A program made the translations under genes and the position numbers. From Bradyrhizobium sp. ARR65 (GTDB lineage Bacteria; Pseudomonadota; Alphaproteobacteria; Rhizobiales; Xanthobacteraceae), in assembly GCF_000472385.1 (NCBI RefSeq), contig NZ_AWZU01000011.1, forward strand, positions 62,106-126,105: 64,000 bases of DNA, given 5' to 3'. Of this stretch, positions 35,120 to 43,862 are shown piece by piece. The notes beneath the pieces are model-generated. The model was not told the DNA's origin, searched no databases, and worked only from the letters and a program-made list of their open reading frames with translations. Position 1 is the first letter of the stretch. Each line of letters opens with the position of its first letter.

Positions 35120-38088
35120 ACGAACCAGTCCGCACATATTGGCGTAGCCTCGAGGAATTGGCCGAGTCACCGGAGTTCGTGGCGCTGGTCGAACGGCAGG
35201 CCCCGCGGTTTCGCGACGTCGTCAATGCGTTCGACCGCCGCCGATTCCTTCAGCTGATGGCGGCATCGATGGCGCTGGGTGGATTATCTGGATGCGGTCC
35301 TGAGGTCGGGCAGCGGCAACTGCTGCCCTACGTCGAGCAGCCCGAAAACGTCGTACCCGGTCGCAACCGCTACTACACTGGCGCGACGCTTCAGGATGGC
35401 TACGCCACAGGGGTCCTGGTCGCGCATCAGATGGCACGGCCAATCAAGGTCGAAGGTAATCCGGATCATCCCGCGTCTCTGGGCGCAGCGAGCGCGATCA
35501 TGCAGGCGAGCATTCTCGAACTCTATGATCCGCGGCGTGCCCAGACCATCTTTGGCGAGGGAAGGATCGCTCCCAGGGAGAGCTTCGTCAGCGTGCTGTA
35601 CAGCCGGCGCAATGCGTTGATGGGTGCAAAAGGGGAGGGGTTGCGCATTCTGACCGGAGCGATCACCTCGCCGTCCTTGGCGGACCAGATGACAAAGCTG
35701 CAGCAGCAGTTTCCTGCCATGCGCTGGCATCAATGGGAGCCGCTTCATCGCGACAGCGAATACGTCTCCGCCGCGCGCAGCTTTGGACAGAATGCGGACC
35801 GGATTTTCGACCTGAGCAAGGCCGAACGAATCCTTGGCGTCGAAAGCGATCTGATCTCGGCAACGCCGGGTTGGCTCGCCTATGCCCGGCGGTTTGCCGC
35901 GGCGCGGCGGCCGGCTGAAACCGGCGGTGCAATGAGCCGGGTCTATGCGATCGAAAGCACGCCCACGCTGTTGGGCGCGAAGGCGGATCATCGCCTAGCC
36001 ATGCAGCCGGGCGAGATCATCGGCGCCTTGCGTTATCTCGCGGCACTGCTGGGAGCTGGTCCGCAAGCATGGTCGCAGTCAGAAAACAGATATGCGCCTT
36101 GGCTGAAGGCAGCAGCCGATGATTTAAGTGAGAACAAGGGCAAGGCCCTCATACATGCCGGACGGGAGCAGCCCGCCGAAGTCCATCTCCTGGCCGACGC
36201 GATCAACGCCAAACTTGGCGGCTTCGGCAGCACGGTCAGGTTGATCGCTCCCGTCGAAGCAATGCCCGGGTCGAAGCAGCAATCCCTTGCCGAACTCGCC
36301 GACGATATGGCTTCGGGAAAGGTCGACACGCTCCTGATCCTGGGCCCGAACCCGGTCTATGATGCGCCCGCCGATCTCGATTTTGCCGCGCGGCTGCGCC
36401 ATGTCCCGTTCTCCGTCGCACTTGCGCTCTACGATGACGAGACCGCGGTCGCATGCAAGTGGCGCATTCCCGCTGCGCACGCCTTTGAAGCGTGGAGCGA
36501 TGCACGCGCTTTCGACGGCACGGTGACAATCATGCAGCCGCAGGTGCGTCCGCTGTACGGCGGTCGCGCCCCGCAGGAAGTCCTCGCCGTGCTGCTTGGG
36601 GATTTGTCGCCCGATACTTACGGACTACTGCGTGATTTCTGGCGGCAGCGCGCACAGCAGGAGAACCGGGGCGACTTTGAAGCGTTCTGGCACGAGGCCC
36701 TGCGGACCGGGGTCGTTGCCGATAGTGCAGAGCCCGGCCTGCCGCTCAAGCCGGTCTCTGACGTCGCAGTTGAAGAACACCCCACGGTCACTGCCAGCCA
36801 GCCGGCGCTGCAGGCGCTGTTCCGGCCGGATGACGGGCTTTGGGATGGGCGCCACGCCAATAATCCCTGGCTTCTTGAAATGGCCCGCGCTTTCACGCGC
36901 TTGACCTGGGACAACGCCGCGCTCGTCGCACCAAGTACAGCGAAGCGTCTCGATCTGAAGACGCACGATGTCGTCGAGATCGTCGCCGACAAGGCGAAGC
37001 TGAAGGCGCCGGTTTTCGTGCTGCCGGGTCAGGCGCCCGACTGCATCACCTTGCCGCTAGGCTGGGGCCGCACCGCCGGCGGGCTCGGCGTCGGCTCCGG
37101 CTTTAACGCCTATACCGTCCGTAACTCCGGCCATCCCTGGGGTGTCGATATAGTCTCAATTATCAAGACTGGAGAGACTTACAGGCTCGCGACCACCCAG
37201 GGCCAGGATCGCGTGCTCGGGCGCGACCTCATCCGCGAGGGCGATCTCACGCAATTCAGAAGCGACCCCGGCAAGATCGTAGAGCAGAAGAAAGCAGAGT
37301 CGCTCTATCAGGCCTATCAATACCCCGATCGTGCCTGGGCCATGACCGTCGATCTCAATTCCTGCATCGGTTGCCAAGCCTGCACGATCGCCTGCCAGGC
37401 CGAAAACAACATACCCATCGTTGGAAAGGACCAGGTCCTCGCAGGACGCGTGATGCATTGGCTGCGGGTCGATCGCTACTATTCGGGCTCGGCCGATGCG
37501 CCCGATACGGCGTTCGAGCCGATGACCTGCATGCATTGCGAACAGGCGCCCTGTGAAGTGGTCTGCCCGGTGCACGCCACCGTGCATGATCACGAAGGTC
37601 TCAACCTGATGGTCTATAACCGCTGCGTCGGCACGCGGTTTTGCTCCAACAACTGCCCTTACAAGGTTCGTCGCTTCAATTTCTATGGATATGCCGAAGA
37701 GAACGAGCGCGCTGCGGAGTCCTGGAACCCGCAAGTGACAGTGCGCGGCCGCGGCGTGATGGAGAAATGCACCTATTGCATTCAGCGCATCCGAACCGTT
37801 CAGATCGACGCCGAGAAGGAGAATCGAAAGATCGCCGACGGCGAGGTGCGTACTGCCTGTCAACAGAGCTGCCCGACCCAGGCGATAGTGTTCGGCGATC
37901 GCAACGACCGCAACAGCGGCGTCGCCAAACGCAAAGCGTGGCCGATCGACTATGCGTTGCTCGATGAGCTGAATACGCGGCCGCGGACCAGTTACAGCGC
38001 GCTTATTCGCAATCCCAATCCGACGATCAAGACCGAGACGTCCGGAGACGGCGAGGCAATACGCCATGGCGACGACGCTGACGAATGA
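35116..38088 (+). CDS. actB: alternative complex III molybdopterin-like/Fe-S subunit
   Basis: The 990-residue protein has a Tat-like signal (RRRFLQLMAASMALGG) ending in a lipobox-like LSGC, a large MopB-like domain and a C-terminal Fe-S domain with four cysteine clusters: CIGCQACTIAC, CMHCEQAPCEVVC, CVGTRFCSNNC and CTYC...CQQSC. As in other ActB proteins, the MopB part is expected to lack a molybdopterin cofactor. The start at 35116 is fixed by a 4-bp overlap with actA. Confidence 0.95.
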   Translation: MNEPVRTYWRSLEELAESPEFVALVERQAPRFRDVVNAFDRRRFLQLMAASMALGGLSGCGPEVGQRQLLPYVEQPENVVPGRNRYYTGATLQDGYATGVLVAHQMARPIKVEGNPDHPASLGAASAIMQASILELYDPRRAQTIFGEGRIAPRESFVSVLYSRRNALMGAKGEGLRILTGAITSPSLADQMTKLQQQFPAMRWHQWEPLHRDSEYVSAARSFGQNADRIFDLSKAERILGVESDLISATPGWLAYARRFAAARRPAETGGAMSRVYAIESTPTLLGAKADHRLAMQPGEIIGALRYLAALLGAGPQAWSQSENRYAPWLKAAADDLSENKGKALIHAGREQPAEVHLLADAINAKLGGFGSTVRLIAPVEAMPGSKQQSLAELADDMASGKVDTLLILGPNPVYDAPADLDFAARLRHVPFSVALALYDDETAVACKWRIPAAHAFEAWSDARAFDGTVTIMQPQVRPLYGGRAPQEVLAVLLGDLSPDTYGLLRDFWRQRAQQENRGDFEAFWHEALRTGVVADSAEPGLPLKPVSDVAVEEHPTVTASQPALQALFRPDDGLWDGRHANNPWLLEMARAFTRLTWDNAALVAPSTAKRLDLKTHDVVEIVADKAKLKAPVFVLPGQAPDCITLPLGWGRTAGGLGVGSGFNAYTVRNSGHPWGVDIVSIIKTGETYRLATTQGQDRVLGRDLIREGDLTQFRSDPGKIVEQKKAESLYQAYQYPDRAWAMTVDLNSCIGCQACTIACQAENNIPIVGKDQVLAGRVMHWLRVDRYYSGSADAPDTAFEPMTCMHCEQAPCEVVCPVHATVHDHEGLNLMVYNRCVGTRFCSNNCPYKVRRFNFYGYAEENERAAESWNPQVTVRGRGVMEKCTYCIQRIRTVQIDAEKENRKIADGEVRTACQQSCPTQAIVFGDRNDRNSGVAKRKAWPIDYALLDELNTRPRTSYSALIRNPNPTIKTETSGDGEAIRHGDDADE

Positions 38089-39433
38089 ATTGCCGGCCGG
38101 GGCGCCGGTTGTCCGGCCGGACGTGACCCTGACCACCTTGAGCGAGGACGTGAGCAGTCGCGTGCTCATGCGCAGCGCGCCACTGTGGTGGTGGATCGGA
38201 TTCGGCCTTTCATTCGCGCTGCTGATGGTGCTGATCGTCCAGATGGCGGTGTTGTTCATCGTCGGCATCGGGGTGTGGGGCGTCGAGATACCGGTCGCAT
38301 GGGGGCTTGCGATTGCCGAATATGTCTGGTGGATCGCACTGGCGAGCGGCGGCACGATCGTGTCCGCGCTGTTCTTCCTGACACGATCGCCGTGGCGTTC
38401 GGCCACGAACCGCATCGCGGAAAGCATGTTGCTGTCAGCCGCACCCTGCGCGGGCCTGATGCCGATCATGCATCTGGGCAGGCCGGGATTTTTCTATTGG
38501 CTGTTTCCCTATTCGACCGTGATGGGCGTCTGGCCGCAGATGCGCAGCCCGCTGTGGTGGGATTTCATCTGCCTGCTTTGCTACATTCTGATGTCGATCA
38601 TGTACTACTACGCGGGGATCCTTCCCGATCTCGCGACAGTACGCGATCTTGCAACGACAAAGCCGAAGAAGATCTTCTACGGCATCCTCGCCCTGGGGTG
38701 GCGCGGATCGGTCGCGGAGTGGCAGAACCAGCGTATCGTCTACGCGATCATGTCCGCGATCATGGCGCCGATGGTCATCTCGGTGCACAGCGTGGTCGGC
38801 CTCGACTATGCGGCCGGGCTGACGCCAGGATGGCATGATACGCAATTTCCCCCTTACTTCTTCTTCGGCGCGGTAACGTCGGGCACCGCGGTCATCGTCA
38901 TGCTCACGATCCTTGTACGCTGGGGCTACGGCCTCCAGAGCGTGCTGACGGAATATCATTTCAATGCCATGGCCAAGGTGATGCTCGTCGGCAGCCTGAT
39001 GCTCGCTTACGCTTATGTCTGGGAAGCGTTCGGTCCGCTCTACAGCAGTGACGTCGCCGAACGGACCGAATTCCTTCACCGGGCTTTCGGATTTACGGCG
39101 CCCTTGTTCTGGTCGGAGAAGATCCTCACCGTGATCGTTCCGCAATTGCTGTGGTTGCCGGTTGTTCGCGGCAATCAGGTCCTGCTGTTCCTGATCTCCG
39201 GCGGAATCATCGTCGGGATGTGGCAGGAGCGCGTTGTCTTCACGACCGCGAGCCTGGAGCACAATTATATGCCCTCGTATTGGGGGAACTATTTCCCAAC
39301 CCTCTGGGATTGGGCGACGCTTGCCGGAACGATCGGGCTCTTTCTGACGCTGTTCTTTCTGTTCCTGAGATTTGCGCCGATCATTTCGCTCGCCGAAGTG
39401 CGCGAGATCATCGAAGACGAGAAGGCCAAATGA
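38066..39433 (+). CDS. actC: alternative complex III NrfD-like membrane subunit
   Basis: The 455-residue integral membrane protein has about ten helices and NrfD/PsrC-type features, including an HSVVGLDYAAGLTPGWHDT segment and MLLSAAPCAGLMPIMHLGRPG. It contributes the quinol-binding site. It overlaps actB by 23 bp and actD by 4 bp, so translation is coupled. Confidence 0.95.
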   Translation: MATTLTNELPAGAPVVRPDVTLTTLSEDVSSRVLMRSAPLWWWIGFGLSFALLMVLIVQMAVLFIVGIGVWGVEIPVAWGLAIAEYVWWIALASGGTIVSALFFLTRSPWRSATNRIAESMLLSAAPCAGLMPIMHLGRPGFFYWLFPYSTVMGVWPQMRSPLWWDFICLLCYILMSIMYYYAGILPDLATVRDLATTKPKKIFYGILALGWRGSVAEWQNQRIVYAIMSAIMAPMVISVHSVVGLDYAAGLTPGWHDTQFPPYFFFGAVTSGTAVIVMLTILVRWGYGLQSVLTEYHFNAMAKVMLVGSLMLAYAYVWEAFGPLYSSDVAERTEFLHRAFGFTAPLFWSEKILTVIVPQLLWLPVVRGNQVLLFLISGGIIVGMWQERVVFTTASLEHNYMPSYWGNYFPTLWDWATLAGTIGLFLTLFFLFLRFAPIISLAEVREIIEDEKAK

Positions 39434-39963
39434 AGAAGCTCTTTGGCGTCGTGGCGGAGTTTGCAACACCGGACGCGGTGAGGAACGCGGCAGAAGATCT
39501 GCGCCGGTCCGGCTTTCGCGCGTTCGAAGCCTATACGCCCTATCCGGTCGAGGGACTGGATCGGATCATCCATCCGGGGGCGAAGCTGCTTCTGCCGCTT
39601 CTGATGTTCAGCGCTGCCGTCCTGGGTGCGTGTTGGGGATACTGGATCCAATTCTGGGACGAAGCATTGAACTATCCCATCAACGTGGGCGGCCGCCCGT
39701 ATAACAGTTGGCCGGCCTTCATGGTCGGGACGTTTGAGTTCATGCTGCTGGTGACGATTGCCGCCGGCTTTATCGGAATGCTGGCGGCGTCCGGACTGCC
39801 CAGGCTCTATCACCCGATCTTCGAGGCGGGAGCCTTCGAACGCGCCTCCCGCGACCGCTTCGTCATCTGCATTGAGGCGACCGATCCGCGTTTCGACGCG
39901 GCTTCCGTGCGCGCCTTGTTCGAGCGGCTCGGTGCCGAACGCATCGAGGAGGTTCCGGCATGA
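39430..39963 (+). CDS. actD: alternative complex III subunit, DUF3341
   Basis: The 177-residue protein starts MKKLFGVVAEFATPD and has the DUF3341 pattern: FRAFEAYTPYPVEGLD, two membrane helices (~55-75 and ~100-120) and a C-terminal cytoplasmic domain with DRFVICIEATDPRFD. ATGA overlaps link it to actC and actE. Confidence 0.94.
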   Translation: MKKLFGVVAEFATPDAVRNAAEDLRRSGFRAFEAYTPYPVEGLDRIIHPGAKLLLPLLMFSAAVLGACWGYWIQFWDEALNYPINVGGRPYNSWPAFMVGTFEFMLLVTIAAGFIGMLAASGLPRLYHPIFEAGAFERASRDRFVICIEATDPRFDAASVRALFERLGAERIEEVPA

Positions 39964-40475
39964 GGTGGAGGTCAGGCGCAGCGGTGGCTGTCCTGTCGGT
40001 CGCGCTGACGGCCTGCGACAACATGGCCAATCAGCCGAAGCTGAATCCTTATGAACTGCCCGTCGGCTCTCAGGTCAACTGGCCGATCAAGCCGGTGCCG
40101 CACACCGTCGCACGCGACGATCCTCCCGCTGCGCCGAGCCCTCCGCCGGTCACCATGGCACTGCTCGAACGCGGCCAGGAGCGTTTCGACATTTATTGCT
40201 CGCCTTGCCACAGTAGGGTCGGCGACGGCAATGGCATCATCGTGCAGCGCGGCTTTCCGCACCCGCCATCGTATCACAGCGAGAGTTTGCGGAACGCGCC
40301 CAACCAGCTCTTCTATGACGTGATCACGCACGGTTATGGCGCGATGTATTCCTACGCGGACCGGGTCGAACCGGCGGACCGCTGGGCGATCGTGGCCTAT
40401 ATACGGGCTTTGCAGGCGAGTGCGAGCGCATCGCTGTCCGACGTACCGGCCGACAAGCGGAGCACGCTGCAATGA
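39960..40475 (+). CDS. actE: alternative complex III monoheme cytochrome c lipoprotein
   Basis: The 171-residue protein has a lipobox (LTAC at ~16-19) after a short signal peptide and one heme site, CSPCH, with a likely Met ligand in GYGAMYSYA. ActE is the mobile-facing cytochrome c of the complex. Overlaps actD and actF by 4 bp each. Confidence 0.94.
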   Translation: MRWRSGAAVAVLSVALTACDNMANQPKLNPYELPVGSQVNWPIKPVPHTVARDDPPAAPSPPPVTMALLERGQERFDIYCSPCHSRVGDGNGIIVQRGFPHPPSYHSESLRNAPNQLFYDVITHGYGAMYSYADRVEPADRWAIVAYIRALQASASASLSDVPADKRSTLQ

Positions 40476-41572
40476 AACCGATGTGGGTCAGGATTGGTGC
40501 AGTCGCCGTTTGCGCAATCGGCGTTACCGGTTGCATCGTCGGTGCGCTGTCGGACTGGGCTGCTTTTGCGCATGCGTGGTTGTGCAGCTACGTCCTTTGG
40601 CTCGGCATCCCACTCGCGGGCGTCACGCTCGTGCTCGTCCACGACCTCAGCGGTGGCGACTGGATGGAAACGGCCCGTCCGGTTCTCGCTGCCGCTATCA
40701 TGACAATGCCGCTCGCGAGCCTTGCCGGCATTCCGGCTTTCATCGACTTGACTTCGCTGTATGGCTGGACGCACCCCCCGCCGGGCCTGCCGAATACCTT
40801 CTATCTTAACCCCCAGGCTTTTCGTGTCCGATATGGCACCTATGTGGTGCTGTGGAATCTGCTGGCGGCCTACGCGCTGTGGGGGCCGCGCGAAGGAAAG
40901 GAGCCTGTCCCCTCCGGCCTGTCTTGGATCAGCGCAGTCGGACTCATTGTGCTGGCGCTCTCCGCGAGCTTTGCCGCGATCGACTGGGTTCTCTCACTTG
41001 AACCTCGATTTTGGTCATCGATCTTTCCGTACACGCAAGCGGCCAACTGGTTCAACACTGGGATGGCGACGGTCGTGTTGACCGTCGCGGCTTCCGGTTG
41101 GCCGGCCGAGGAGAGGCGTCGCGCGCACATGAGCGACCTTGCGCGCATCCTGCTCGCGACAACGATCTTCTGGGCCTATGTCGAGTTCATGCAGTTCCTG
41201 ATCATCTGGGAGGAGAATCTCAGGACGGAGATCCCCTGGTACCTGAAGCGACTCGACTCGGCATGGCGTCCGGCGATCTACGTCTCGGCCGGCTTCGGAT
41301 TCGTGGTGCCGTTCTTCGTCCTGCTGTGGGCGCCCAGCAAGTACAATCGCGGCGTGGTTGGGATCGTCTGTGCCTTGATCCTGATCAGTCGCGTCGCGAA
41401 TACCTGGCTTCTGATCATGCCGGAGTCCACGAGCCCGACGCCATTCTGGCTTGACGTAGCGGCCGTTCTGGCGCTGGGCGGCGCGATCATGCTGCTGTTT
41501 GCTCTTGAGTTGCGCTATTCCCGCGGGCTTGCGCCGGCGAGCCGACCGATCTGGACCACGGACCATGGCTGA
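40472..41572 (+). CDS. actF: alternative complex III second NrfD-like membrane subunit
   Basis: The 366-residue membrane protein has about ten helices; recognisable spots are DWVLSLEPRFWSSIFPY, FWAYVEFMQFLIIW and WLLIMPEST. It is the smaller partner of ActC in the membrane module. The next gene starts inside its last codons (8-bp overlap). Confidence 0.93.
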   Translation: MKPMWVRIGAVAVCAIGVTGCIVGALSDWAAFAHAWLCSYVLWLGIPLAGVTLVLVHDLSGGDWMETARPVLAAAIMTMPLASLAGIPAFIDLTSLYGWTHPPPGLPNTFYLNPQAFRVRYGTYVVLWNLLAAYALWGPREGKEPVPSGLSWISAVGLIVLALSASFAAIDWVLSLEPRFWSSIFPYTQAANWFNTGMATVVLTVAASGWPAEERRRAHMSDLARILLATTIFWAYVEFMQFLIIWEENLRTEIPWYLKRLDSAWRPAIYVSAGFGFVVPFFVLLWAPSKYNRGVVGIVCALILISRVANTWLLIMPESTSPTPFWLDVAAVLALGGAIMLLFALELRYSRGLAPASRPIWTTDHG

Positions 41573-42092
41573 CCAGGCACACGAGGAGACCCAAGGGGCT
41601 GGCCGCATGGCGTGGCGGAATGTCATCGCCGGCGCGGTCCTCACTGCTATTGTTGGATTCTACCTTTTCTTGCGCAAGCTGCCCAAGGAATCCAAACCCG
41701 ATCCCGCGACCCGAGCGGTCATGGCCGAGACAGAGGTTCAGCAAGACAATCCGGTCACTGCCTTTGAGCCGACCGACTGGGAACTGGGGCCGATTGCCGT
41801 GATCTATATCGGCCTCCTTGTGCTGCTCGCCATCTCTTGCTTGGTGCTGATCGTCGCATATCCGGATGCGCTGCCTGACGTCAGTCGCACGCTGCACATC
41901 AATCCACCGGGTCCCCGTCTGCAGACCAATGCGGAAGCCGATTTGGAACGCTTTCGCGCCGAGGAGGCGCAGCGGCTCAACGGCTACTACTGGATCGACA
42001 AGCAGAAGGGGATTGTCCATATCCCGATTGAACAGGCGATGAAGAAGCTTGCGCAGACGGGGATCGACGGCTTTCCGAAGGCGCAACAATGA
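41565..42092 (+). CDS. unassigned small membrane protein in the act-cox operon
   Basis: The 175-residue protein has two helices (VIAGAVLTAIVGFYLFL and IAVIYIGLLVLLAISCLVLIVAY) and a soluble C-terminus (ADLERFRAEEAQRLNGYYWID, IPIEQAMKKLA). The latter resembles the IDxxKGxxxIPIxxAM motif of operon-linked cytochrome proteins, but no heme or metal site is present. It occupies the place of actG, yet is longer than I expect for ActG. Overlaps actF by 8 bp and the Sco gene by 4 bp. Confidence 0.8.
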   Translation: MADQAHEETQGAGRMAWRNVIAGAVLTAIVGFYLFLRKLPKESKPDPATRAVMAETEVQQDNPVTAFEPTDWELGPIAVIYIGLLVLLAISCLVLIVAYPDALPDVSRTLHINPPGPRLQTNAEADLERFRAEEAQRLNGYYWIDKQKGIVHIPIEQAMKKLAQTGIDGFPKAQQ

Positions 42093-42910
42093 TACGGATC
42101 GCCTACGCTCTGGTCCTTATCGTCCTGCTCGGCGCTGTTGGTTCGAGCATCGCTTACCTCGGACCGCGCGTCTCTCAATCGGGAACGCCTCAGGCCAGCG
42201 ATATTGCAGACCTTTCGTTTCGAGCGCATCCAGGTGCGCGGCTGCCGCTCAGCGAGAAGCTCATCGATGAAGACGGCCGCAGCGTCTCGCTTGGCGCGTA
42301 CTTCACCAAGTCACCTGTCATCGTTGTGCTCCAATATCTGCGCTGCACGTCGCTGTGCGGCGTGACCCTGCGCAATCTCGTCGGGGATACACTCAAGACC
42401 CTGCCACTCGAACCGGGGCGCGATTACCAGTTGGTTGCGATCAGCATCGATCCGCGCGATCGGCCGCGCGACGCGGCCGCCGCAACGGAGACCTATGCCG
42501 CATTGCTTGATCGTGCTGGGAGCAGGGCGGGCCTGCACTTTCTGACGGGGAGCCCCGCGAGCGTACGCAACATCGCGGAGACTGTGGGATTTCCGTATCG
42601 GTACGACTCTCTGCTCGATACCTACATCCATCCCGCAGGGTTCATCGTCGCGGCACCGGATGGCGTCATCAGCCGCTACGTGGAGGGGTTTACGGCTTCG
42701 CCCCAGGAACTGGTCACGGCCTTTGCGGATGCCGAGGAAGACAAGTCGCAGGGGCCTCTGACTCGTCTGCTGCTGCTCTGCCATGTTCAGGGCGCGCCGC
42801 TCGGCCAATGGACGGTCCCGGTTACGGCGGCGTTCATGGCTGCCAATATCGGGGCAGCGTTGACTGCGATCGCGATATTCATCGCCATCCGGCGGCGGCG
42901 TTACGGGTGA
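42089..42910 (+). CDS. SCO1/SenC-family copper chaperone
   Basis: The 273-residue protein has an N-terminal anchor, a thioredoxin-like domain with the copper site CTSLC (Cx3C) and a distal His in TYIHPAGFIVAAPDG, plus an extra C-terminal membrane helix (FMAANIGAALTAIAIFIAI). It should deliver copper to the CuA centre of the CoxB encoded next. Located 4 bp before coxB. Confidence 0.93.
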   Translation: MIRIAYALVLIVLLGAVGSSIAYLGPRVSQSGTPQASDIADLSFRAHPGARLPLSEKLIDEDGRSVSLGAYFTKSPVIVVLQYLRCTSLCGVTLRNLVGDTLKTLPLEPGRDYQLVAISIDPRDRPRDAAAATETYAALLDRAGSRAGLHFLTGSPASVRNIAETVGFPYRYDSLLDTYIHPAGFIVAAPDGVISRYVEGFTASPQELVTAFADAEEDKSQGPLTRLLLLCHVQGAPLGQWTVPVTAAFMAANIGAALTAIAIFIAIRRRRYG

Positions 42911-42914
42911 GGCC

Positions 42915-43862
42915 ATGTATCACTGGATCCCATTCTGGCCGGATACAGCCGCCGTCAACGCGGTGGTGGTCAACAACCTCTACATAGCCGAGCTCGCGCT
43001 TAGCGGCCTGATCATGGCGACGGTCGTAGTAATGATGCTGAGCTTCTGCATCCATTATCGTAGCCGCAGCACCGCCTCACGGGCCAATCTGGTTGAAAAG
43101 ACCTGGCATTTCGAAATCGTCTGGACATCAGCGACGCTCGGCGTGTTCCTGATCCTCTTTGTCTGGGGGGCGGCCATCTATCTATGGCTGTTCAAGCCGC
43201 CGCCGGCAGACGAGGAGGTCTATGTCGTCGGCAAGCAGTGGATGTGGAAGGTCGAGCATCCAGGCGGACAGCGCGAGATCGATGCTCTGCACGTTCCGGT
43301 CGACAAGACAATCAGGCTGGTGTTGGCGTCGGAGGACGTCATTCACAGCTTCTTTGTCCCGGCGTTCCGCATCAAGCACGACGTGGTGCCCGGTACGCTC
43401 GAAACTATCTGGTTCAAGGCCAATAAAACCGGCGTCTTCAAGCTCGAATGCACGCAGTATTGTGGGCTTCAGCATGCGACGATGCAGGGGGATATCGTCG
43501 TAATGACGGCGCCAGATTACGCGCGCTGGCTTGCCGAGCAGGGCGTGAACGAAGCCCTTGCGGCGCAGGGCGCTGATCTCTTCCGCGCGCATGGCTGCAG
43601 TGGCTGCCATGGCGAGAACAGCACGGTTCATGCGCCCTCGCTCGCAGGGCTCTACGGCACGCTGGTGCACCTGGAGGACGGCTCGGTCCGGATTGCCGAT
43701 GATGCGTACCTGCGGGACTGCATTCTCAACCCGCGCAGCTTCACTGTCGCCGGATACCCGCCCGTCATGCCCGATTTTTCGGGGCAGCTCGGGGAGGACG
43801 AACTGCTGAAGCTGATCGCGTACATCAAATCCCTCGCGGGCAAGCAGGAGGCTGGCCGATGA
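42915..43862 (+). CDS. coxB: caa3-type cytochrome c oxidase subunit II with fused cytochrome c
   Basis: The 315-residue protein has two membrane helices (~22-46 and ~70-92) and a CuA domain with His144, Cys179, Cys183, His187 and Met190 (ECTQYCGLQHATM). A C-terminal cytochrome c domain follows with CSGCH at 228-232 and Met ligand in YPPVMPDF. The fusion defines a caa3 oxidase and lets the enzyme accept electrons directly from alternative complex III. Confidence 0.96.
   Translation: MYHWIPFWPDTAAVNAVVVNNLYIAELALSGLIMATVVVMMLSFCIHYRSRSTASRANLVEKTWHFEIVWTSATLGVFLILFVWGAAIYLWLFKPPPADEEVYVVGKQWMWKVEHPGGQREIDALHVPVDKTIRLVLASEDVIHSFFVPAFRIKHDVVPGTLETIWFKANKTGVFKLECTQYCGLQHATMQGDIVVMTAPDYARWLAEQGVNEALAAQGADLFRAHGCSGCHGENSTVHAPSLAGLYGTLVHLEDGSVRIADDAYLRDCILNPRSFTVAGYPPVMPDFSGQLGEDELLKLIAYIKSLAGKQEAGR

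Noticed and set aside
37156..38469. 437-codon minus-strand open frame across actB/actC
   Set aside because: It is antisense to two genes with strong family motifs; its composition is that of a GC-rich shadow frame.
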